Source of the DNA: CAVVEQ01 sp963828855
GTDB lineage: Bacteria > Chloroflexota > Anaerolineae > Anaerolineales > Anaerolineaceae
Direction: 5' to 3'
Assembly: GCA_963828855.1 (NCBI GenBank)
Contig: CAWHGB010000002.1
Span: forward strand, 310,001-374,000
DNA length: 64,000 bases
The translations under genes and the position numbers were made by a program. How positions within the stretch are numbered: position 1 is the first letter of the stretch; each line of letters begins with the position of its first letter. Shown here piece after piece: positions 56,789-64,000 of this stretch. The notes beneath the pieces are model-generated. The model was not told the DNA's origin, searched no databases, and saw only the letters and a program-made list of their open reading frames with translations.

Positions 56789-58063
56789 TTATTTAATTAC
56801 GGCATCTAATGCTGTTTCGAATATATTCAAGGCATCATTTATTTGGTCAGCTGTAACATTGAGTGGAGGAATCCAGCGAATGGTGTTATCCCACGCCCCC
56901 GCGGTAAGTATCATCAGGTTTCTATCGAGGCATTCATGCTGGATCGCTTTGGTTGTTGTTTTATCAGGCTTACCGTTCGCGTCTCGGAACTCCGTCCCGA
57001 TCATCAAACCCAATCCGCGGATATCGACGATCTGGGGATATTTCTCCCGGAGTTGCCCAAGCCCGGCTTTCAACTGCGCTCCGCGTTCAACCGCATTCGC
57101 GATCATATTGTCTTCTTTGATAGCCCGGATCGTAGCCACACCGGCAGCGGCAGCAACTGCATTCCCTCCATACGTACCACCATGAGAACCAGGAATCCAT
57201 TTTTTCATCAGGTCCATCCGGCTGATAACACCTGAAATAGGCATGCCTGAGGCTAACCCTTTAGCCACAGTCATGATATCCGGAACAATCTCAAAATGCT
57301 CGTGCCCGAACCATTTCCCTGTTCTCCCAAAACCAGATTGGACTTCATCCGCAACCATCAAGATTTCATGTTGATCGCAGACCTGCCGTAAGCCTTTCAT
57401 AAATGAAATGGGGGGCACAACATAGCCACCTTCCCCTAGTACAGGCTCGATAAATATAGCAGCTGTTTCAGATGGTGCAGTCTGCATTTGGAGAAGCAGC
57501 TCAAGTTCCTCAAGGCACCACTGGCTGGTCGCTTCCTCACTCCATCCGTATTTTAGTGAATAAGGATACGGTGCAACAAATACCCCGGGCATAAGCGGCT
57601 GGTAACCATTCCTGTAGATCGTCTTTGATGTGGTCATGGACATGGTCGCAACCGTTCGGCCATGAAAACTGCCTTGGAAAACGATCACGTTTGGCCTGCC
57701 TGTGGCGTGCCGGGCTAATTTTAGCGCGCCTTCCAATGCCTCCGCTCCGGAATTACTAAAAAAGAAACCATCCAGGCTGGATGGCACCACGCTACGCAAT
57801 TCTTCCACCAGTTCAAGCATCGGTTTGTGGGTCACCAGATTCGCCTGCCCGTGTAACAATAATCCGGCTTGGCTGCGGATCGCCTCAACTACTTTTGGGT
57901 GACAGTGCCCGGTATTGGTTACGCCTATACCGCAAGCAAAATCCAGGATCTTGCGCCCATCTGTGGCATAGATGTAACTCCCTTCCGCATGATCAACGAT
58001 GATATCTGTGTAATGCGTCCAAACAGGCGAGAGGTGGTCGAAGTTTTCCGAGAAGTTCGTCAT
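56789..58063 (-). CDS. Class III aminotransferase, 4-aminobutyrate aminotransferase-like
   Basis: 424 residues, intact. GSYIYATDGRKILDFACGIGVTNTGHCHPKV, FFFSNSGAEALEGALKLARHATGRP, FHGRTVATMSMT, IFIEPVLGEGGYVVPP, MVADEVQSGFGRTGKWF and the PLP lysine in DIMTVAKGLASGMPISGV. Closest in pattern to GABA/beta-alanine/5-aminovalerate aminotransferases. It lies 36 bp upstream of the acylating aldehyde dehydrogenase on the same strand, so the semialdehyde it makes is probably that enzyme's substrate. Confidence 0.9.
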   Translation of the reverse strand: MTNFSENFDHLSPVWTHYTDIIVDHAEGSYIYATDGRKILDFACGIGVTNTGHCHPKVVEAIRSQAGLLLHGQANLVTHKPMLELVEELRSVVPSSLDGFFFSNSGAEALEGALKLARHATGRPNVIVFQGSFHGRTVATMSMTTSKTIYRNGYQPLMPGVFVAPYPYSLKYGWSEEATSQWCLEELELLLQMQTAPSETAAIFIEPVLGEGGYVVPPISFMKGLRQVCDQHEILMVADEVQSGFGRTGKWFGHEHFEIVPDIMTVAKGLASGMPISGVISRMDLMKKWIPGSHGGTYGGNAVAAAAGVATIRAIKEDNMIANAVERGAQLKAGLGQLREKYPQIVDIRGLGLMIGTEFRDANGKPDKTTTKAIQHECLDRNLMILTAGAWDNTIRWIPPLNVTADQINDALNIFETALDAVIK

Positions 58064-58198
58064 GGCTGAAACCTTTTCAAAAACATTTCGATTGAATTAT
58101 CCAGATAATAACGGAAACTAAAAATACGCACAAATAAAATCCTCACTTTTCGTCACACAAAATGAGGAAAAAAGTAACAAAAGATTTTCCTTGAAAAT

Positions 58199-58229
58199 CG
58201 AGATGGATGGTGAATAACCATCCATCTCG
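58199..58229 (-). terminator. Terminator after alaS
   Basis: CGAGATGGATGG, 7-base loop, CCATCCATCTCG: a perfect 12-bp stem starting two bases after the alaS stop on the minus strand, followed by ATTTTC. The rest of 58064-58198 holds a second weak hairpin (CCTCA/TGAGG, about 58142-58168) and no gene. Confidence 0.88.
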
Positions 58230-58231
58230 TT

Positions 58232-60964
58232 TTACTCCGGCTTAATATTTTTGCTTATGTAACCAGGCACTTTGTCCAATGCGGCCTGAAGACTTCCCGC
58301 GTCTTTGCCGCCAGCCTGGGCCAGGTTAGGTCTCCCGCCCCCGCTTCCGCCGATGAGCAGGGAGATCTCCTTCACCAAGTTGCCTGCATGCAGTCCGCGT
58401 TTGATCAAATCCTCCGTGCAGGCAGCCACGAGCAGCGGGTGGTCATCAATTACTGAGCCCAGTACAACCAGACCGCTAGGGAACTTGTCGCGGAAACGAT
58501 CGGTGAGAAGACGCAGCGTGTCCGCGTCAGCGTTTTCGATCACTGCCGTGAGCACCGGAACACCCAAAATTTCAGGAGTCTTGGCTAGTTTTCCGAGAAA
58601 CTCGGAAACAGCCAGTTGCTGGCGGATGGAAGCATTGGTTTTTTCCAAACTATCCACCTGATCGACGATGGCAGTCACCCTTTCGACCGCTCTTTCAGGA
58701 GGGCTGGCAATAAGTTTACCGATGAGTTTCAAGGCTTTCGAACGGTTCTGGATGATCTTGTAGGCTTCCCGTCCGGTAACCGCCTCGATGCGCCGGATGC
58801 CCGCCGCCGCGCTGCCTTCGGAGGTAATCAGAAAAACACCGATATCGCCGGTCTCGTCTACATGCGTCCCGCCGCACAGTTCATAGGAAAAAGGCTTGCC
58901 TTCGCCGATGGTCACTGTTCGAACAGTGTCGCCATACTTTTCTCCGAAGAGCGCCATCGCCCCCTCCAATTTTGCCTGCTCTAGCGATTTTTCCACTTTG
59001 TGTAAGGCATAATCGTTTAGGATGGCTTCATTTACAAGCGATTCCACTTCTTCCAATTTTTCGGCGGGGATCGCGTCCGGATGGGTGAAATCGAATCGCA
59101 ATTTATCGGGTGCCACCAGAGAACCTGCCTGGCGGGCATGATCCCCAAGTACCTGGTGAAGGACGGCATGCAGCAGGTGTGTGGCCGTATGGTTGCGCAT
59201 GATATCCTGCCTGCGCTGGGTGTTCACCTTCGCTACCGCTTTATCACCAACCTTTGGTTTCCCGTGGGTGACCACGCCTTCGTGTACGATCATACCTGCG
59301 GCGGGTTTCCGCATGCCCTGGACTTTGACCTGCCAGGAACCATCCACAGCTTCAATGATCCCCTGGTCGGATACCTGCCCGCCGCTTTCGATATAGAAAT
59401 CGGTAAACGGAAGGACGATCCCAACTTCTTCGCCCTCAATGGCGGAATCGATTCGCTCCCCTTCCTGGACAATCGCAAGGATCTCGCTTTTCTGATCTTC
59501 GACTGAATAGGGGTCATACTGGACACCTTCCCCGCTCAACTTCTTTTTCGCTATAAGGTCATCTAGAATTCCCTTATAAAGCTCGGCATCCTCCCCGCCC
59601 AATTTTCCAAACTCCTGGTCTCCGCCGGAATCCTTGCGATGTTGTTCCATAAATTTGAAAAATATCGGTGCATCTGTAGAAAAACCATTTTCCTCAGCAA
59701 TATCCTTCGTGATTTCGAAAGGTAAGCCGTGGGTAGCATATAAATCAAATGATTCCTTACCGGTAATTTCTTTCGGACCTATTTCTTTCTTTTTTTCAAT
59801 AATTGATTGCAATTCAATTGTTCCAGAATTTAATGTTCTAGCAAATCGTTTTTCTTCGCGGGTCAGGTTATCCAGGATAGTCTTGCTGTTTTTCACCAGT
59901 TCCGGGTAGGCTTGGCCGTAGGTTTCGATGACCTTTTCTGCCACTCTTGCCAGGAATGGTTCGTTCAAACCCAGCTTGGTTCCAAACCGGGCTGCCCGCC
60001 GGATGATCATGCGGCAGATGTAATTTCGCCCGGTGTTCCCCGGCACCACGCCATCCGCAATCAGAAATGTGGCCGAGCGGGCATGATCCGCGATCACCCG
60101 GTATGGGGTCAGCTTCGCATCCCGCTCTTCGATGGAATGTGGCCGTCATTCCCCGGACCGCCTCCATCATGGGCGAAAGCAGGTCAGTCATGTAATTGGA
60201 ATCGCACATCCTGCAACACCGATACGATGCGTTCCAGTCCCATGCCTGTATCCACGTGACAGGCAGGCAAAGGGTCAAGCTGCGTGGGGCTCACCCGGTT
60301 GTATTGAATGAAAACCAGGTTCCACAATTCCAGAAAGCGTGTGCAATCTCCATTAACCCGGCACACGTGTCCGGCAACATCCTGCTTGTTGCAGTAATCC
60401 TCGCCCCGGTCCAGGTGGATTTCGCTGCACGGTCCGCACGGACCGGTATCTGCCATCTCCCAGAAGTTATCCTTGCGCCCGAAATAGAGAACATGGGCTG
60501 GAATCAATCCCGGGTTGCGCACGCCAATAGTCGGCTGCCTCTTCATCCGTGGGAACATCGCCTTTGTCATCCTTGAAACAGGTTGTCCACAGGCGGTTTT
60601 TTTGCAGCCCCCACACCTCGGTGAAGAGCTCCCATGCCCAGGCGATGGCTTCCTTTTTGTAATAATCGCCAAAGGACCAGTTGCCCAGCATCTCGAAGAA
60701 CGTGTGATGGGTATCATCCCTGCCAACGTCATCCAGATCATTTTGCTTTCCGGCTACGCGCATGCATTTTTGAGAATTGACCGCGCGTTTATACGGCCGG
60801 TGATCGGTCCCCAGGAAAACGTCCTTGAATTGCACCATACCTGCATTGGTAAAGAGCAGGGTCTGATCCCCACCCGGCACGAGCGAAGCGGAGGGCACAA
60901 AGGTGTGTCCTTTTGAGATGAAAAAGTCGATGAATTCCTGTCGGATCTGGGAACCGGTGCGCAT
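58232..60964 (-). CDS. alaS: Alanyl-tRNA synthetase (frameshifted)
   Basis: About 910 residues. Charges tRNA-Ala. Class II motif 1 region MRTGSQIRQEFIDFFISKGHTFVPSASLVP, then TLLFTNAGMVQFKDVFLG and MRVAGKQNDLDDVGRDDTHHTFFEMLGNWSFGDYYKKEAI. The editing domain has HTATHLLHAVLHQVLG (zinc ligands HxxxH) and CGGTHVDETGDIG; the C-terminal DHHA1 domain ends GGSGGGRPNLAQAGGKD. Frame changes near 60460-60500 and 60100-60190. Length is normal. The upstream region has TATAAT on the minus strand (61001-61006). Confidence 0.96.
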
Positions 60965-61031
60965 GATTAATTATTCTCCGTCGAGGTGATTAATGCGTAG
61001 ATTATAACCGAACGAAAAGCAGCAAAAAGAA

Positions 61032-61056
61032 AGGCTCAGCCGGTGTGGCTGAGCCT
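61032..61056 (-). terminator. Terminator after the peptidase gene
   Basis: Read on the minus strand: AGGCTCAGCC, loop of five, GGCTGAGCCT, then TTCTTTTT. It is preceded by a smaller stem AATGCAA-CCCC-TTGCATT (61061-61078). It ends the leftward TPR/peptidase transcript before alaS. Confidence 0.88.
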
Positions 61057-61082
61057 GGCGAATGCAACCCCTTGCATTCGAA

Positions 61083-63796
61083 TCATCTCGAAACAGCCAT
61101 CTTAACCATTTTTCCTTGGGCATCCAGCGTAACCCGCGCGAAATGCTTGTGACTGTGCTCTGCCATTTGCACTTCTTTGCTTATCGTCACCACCACATTC
61201 TCCGATTTTTCCAAGTGGTGTACTTTCTGACCAAGCTCCGTCACTGTGCAACGATGTTCATCACCTTCACATTCGGCTTGTTGCTGGCAGATGCGCACTT
61301 GAGATTTATCAATACCAGGGAGATAGGGTTCAACAATATCCTTAACCTGAGCGAGCATTTCATCGGATACATGCAAACCCGATTCAAGTTTCTCTTCGTT
61401 TAGGTCGCATACGAGTGTTATTTCTGGTTGCTCCAGGCTGCGGGTGATCACTTTCTGAAGTGGCTCATCCACATCCTTTCGTACGAAGGGATCACCGTAA
61501 TGGACAAAAGAGATAAGTGTTTTTTGGTCCTCACCATCCAGGTAACCCTGGCGTTTGTTCATCTCCCGAACAAGCTCGATCTTCGCTTGCATCAAGGCTT
61601 CACCGGTCGTAATCCCTTCCTGGATGAATCGCCAAAAATAATTCCCTAGAAGGTCTGCTCCGATCAGCGGAGTGGTCACAGAACCGTAAGAAATGCAGGT
61701 TGAGCCCACGAAAGCGCGGGTATTGATATCAAGAAACCTCAATGCCAGTGAGTCCTGCGTGGTTTTTCCTGTTATGAATGCTCCATAACAGGCTTCGGAA
61801 TAAACCACCTGCGGGCTGCGTGCATTGCGGGTTACGTCCTTATGGCTGAGCGCGATCGGGTAATCTGGACCCGCTTTGGCTTCCATTGGATCCTTTTGCC
61901 CAAACCACTCGGCGGCATCCACAAGGCCATGAAGGTTGAAATACCCGAAAGTGGCCGTAGAGATCTTCTCCGCAGGAATACTCCCGGAAAATTCAGGCGG
62001 GGAGACCATCAGGTTTTTTCCCTCTCCAATCGGTTTGAAAGCAGCCAGGGATGAACGTCGCCAGATGGCAGCCGTGAACCCAAAATTGTGCGGTTTCCGC
62101 TGAGGAGTTAACATCTGCACCGGGTTCTGTCCGAAATCCCGCAACCAGTTGGTGAAACGTCGTGTCCAGTTGCTATTGTCGTTCACTTTTTCATGATAGG
62201 AAACCGATTGACGGATTTGTTCAAAAAGCAATCCAGCGTCCATACCCTGCTCGCCTGGCAGCCTGCCCACCGGCCATTCGGGAATGAAGTAATTTGTATC
62301 GGTCGAAGAGTACGGATTATCCGAAAGAACTTCCCGGTCAGAATCATCGGTGGGATTGGGCAGAGAATGGAACGGAACGATCTCATTTCCACCAATGATG
62401 AGTAACGCGCCGATCATCTGCCCCTTTTTTGCCAGGGTTTTATCCAGGTCAGCCAGCGCAAGTTTTAGTTTCCACGGATCAACGTTTTCGATCACGGGGA
62501 TACCCAGGGAGGCCATGATTCTTGGGGTCATCCGGGATGAAAACGCATCGCTCCCCACCCTGCCCGTTTCTGGAACTGGGCAGCGATCTTGGCCGTTTCT
62601 TTTTCGATCACTTCTGTTGTGGCAGCACCGTATTGCTTTTTCAGGTTACCGTGCACCGTAAAGATCACATAAAGAGGAAATCTTCCATCGGTTCGTGGTG
62701 ACGAGGGTTTTCGCAGTTTGCGTGAAAGTGTTTCCAGTTCCGCCGCTACCTTGATCACTTCGTCAGTTTTTTGTTCCTTTTCCACATTTTCATCTGTGCG
62801 GCAGCTTGACGATCGCCGGGACTTTCTCTTCTTCCTCATCCAAGTGGCAATTCGCTCAAGCGGTTCCTCACCACTTGGAGGTTCATCCACCCGAGCGTTA
62901 TCGAAAGTGATCTCCTCTTCGGCAAATCCCGTATCGTTGGATTCCTTGGCATCTTCAACTTCATATTCGGCAGAATCCGTAACCGGACCAGCTGCCCCAA
63001 GAATATTCAATCCCATGTAGGAAGCCACATCCGCTGGTAACGGAATATCCAGATCGATCTCGAAACTGGTCGGCCACAATGGTTTATAAGGATGATTTTC
63101 TCCCCAGATTCTCCTCGCCACCTGCCCGGTAGAATCCCTGCTCACACAGGTGTGCATAAGTGCAACTGCCTTGGCGTCTTCCCCTTTTTCGAAATAAGCT
63201 TCCGCCTGCCAGAGCTGAAAATGAAGGCATTCATTCCATTTCATCGATAAATCATCTGCTAACTGCGCAGTGACCGCTTTATTTCCCAGCGCTTCCGCTG
63301 CCCTCAATTGCTGGATGGCTGCCAGAACAGAATCTGGGTTGATTGCCGATAGCGCATCAGATATTGCTGCCAGGCCGTTTTGATCATGGTTTTCAACCAA
63401 GATGTAACTCTGACGTAGCCCTTCACACCATGCTGGATAATCACCCGGTACCGTTTTATTTCCGGTCAGGACGAATAAGTTCTGGTTGCAAGTTTTTCGT
63501 TTATCGGTTTCCTGTTCAGGAAGAGAATAGAACAAAGCCTGCAGAGCATCCTCGAATTCGGGATCCATTCTGACGATCCCCTCCAGGTGTTCCACCCCGT
63601 CATCTCGTTTTCCTTCAGCGATCATCCCGGTGGCATAAACCAACCTGATCTCCAGGTCGCCCGGGTAAACCGATAACCAGGCCATTGAAGCCTGGCGCAG
63701 AAATCGGAACGATCCGCATTCCAAAGCACTATGTAACAACCGAATGAAATCATCCCGGGAATAAATCGCCTTACCATCAATCGTTGTGCTTATCAT
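61083..63796 (-). CDS. C25/caspase-fold (clan CD) peptidase with helical-repeat N-terminus (frameshifted)
   Basis: About 900 residues. Residues 1-230 are TPR-like helices (FLRQASMAWLSVYPGDLEIRL, EDALQALFYSLPEQE, LWQAEAYFEKGEDAKAVALM), then an acidic linker and a charged region (RKKRKSRRSSS). The C-terminal half is a caspase-like fold: LLIIGGNEIVPFHSLPNP, WPVGRLPG, the His of FGYFNLHGLVDAAEWFG and the Cys of VVYSEACYGAFITG, then FVGSTCISYGSV and DPFVRKD. The HG and E-A-C-x-G pattern resembles gingipain (C25) and CHAT peptidases. One frame change near 62540. The ATG overlaps the upstream TPR gene stop (ATGA). Confidence 0.75.
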
Positions 63797-64000
63797 AGAG
63801 TTCGGGTTACCTCCTGGGCGTTATGGACAAGGTTCAGCGCGATAACCGCCCCGAGTTGCCGCTTTATATTCACGTCCTCTGGGGCAAGTGATGCTGCTTT
63901 TCGTAGTAATGCTTCCGTCCCCGAATAATCCTTCGATTCTTTCAGCATCAGGGCAAGCTGGTAATATGGAATTGCCTCATCCGGGCAGTTCTTAATCGCT
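63793..64000 (-). CDS. TPR-repeat protein (partial, cut by the window edge)
   Basis: The last 68 codons of a leftward gene: CPDEAIPYYQLALMLKESKD and TEALLRKAASLAPEDVNIKRQLGAVIALNLVHN. The helix-turn-helix spacing of 34 residues and the A-L-x-L-x-P pattern are of TPR repeats. The TGA overlaps the ATG of the peptidase gene, so the two are translationally coupled and likely act together, for example with the TPR protein binding the substrate or the peptidase. Confidence 0.75.
   Translation of the reverse strand, partial: AIKNCPDEAIPYYQLALMLKESKDYSGTEALLRKAASLAPEDVNIKRQLGAVIALNLVHNAQEVTRTL

Noticed and set aside
1..64000. tRNA, rRNA, CRISPR or insertion sequences
   Set aside because: I looked for cloverleaf-like stems, regular spaced repeats and transposase motifs and saw none.

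Overview
The window looks like a chromosomal segment of an anaerobic Chloroflexota bacterium, most likely Anaerolineae. The evidence is the FadR-regulated 2-oxoacid:ferredoxin oxidoreductase, a tungsten-type aldehyde:ferredoxin oxidoreductase, a split glycine decarboxylase (GcvPA/GcvPB), Hanks-type kinases fused to beta-propellers, a RecG with a Chloroflexi-style N-terminal extension and a gingipain-like clan CD peptidase. Base composition is near 50% GC. I see no tRNA, rRNA, CRISPR array or insertion sequence.

Many genes are broken by single-base indels, often in homopolymers. Essential single-copy genes (murA, recG, lon, coaD, glmS, alaS) are affected, while a block at about 19.4-30.2 kb is clean. 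I read this as raw-sequence error rather than gene decay, and give each broken gene one composite span.

Layout. 0-1.5 kb: tail of a SIS-domain protein and murA. 1.5-9.3 kb: a leftward phospho-signalling operon (kinase-beta-propeller, PP2C phosphatase, J-domain/VWA fusion, FHA protein, small protein, response regulator, thioredoxin), then a divergent pair (SH3-like membrane protein and a tail-anchored kinase). 9.3-16.9 kb: rpe, rpmB, Asp23/YloU, fakA/YloV, degV, recG and coaD, in an order close to that around prpC-prkC-rpe-rpmB-yloU-yloV-recG in Bacillus. 16.9-20.8 kb: lon and folC. 20.9-29.2 kb: a rightward, mostly intact run (DUF503, SDR, radical SAM pair, rRNA/tRNA methyltransferase, FmdB, SDR, ornithine aminotransferase, pyruvate kinase). 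29.1-32.8 kb: fadR-like regulator, korA, korB. 32.9-38.2 kb: glmS, a small Cys protein, ricT, PIG-L deacetylase and M20 amidohydrolase, headed by a clear glmS ribozyme. 39-46 kb: AOR, an MFS transporter, gcvH-gcvPA-gcvPB and an orphan Flp pilin. 46.3-58 kb: an amino-compound catabolic island (saccharopine dehydrogenase-like protein, APC permease, Lrp regulator, three class III aminotransferases, sodium symporter, acylating aldehyde dehydrogenase). 58.2-64 kb: alaS, then a caspase-fold (C25-like) peptidase coupled to a TPR protein cut by the window edge.

How it fits together: amino acids and amines are deaminated and oxidised through ferredoxin-linked and acyl-CoA-forming enzymes, as expected of a fermentative or syntrophic anaerobe. 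Amino-sugar supply (glmS, murA) is under product control by a ribozyme. The most unusual parts are the J-domain/VWA phospho-signalling operon, the ribozyme with an extra stem, the Lrp-centred island with a recurring TGTAAnTnTCGG motif, and the peptidase-TPR pair.
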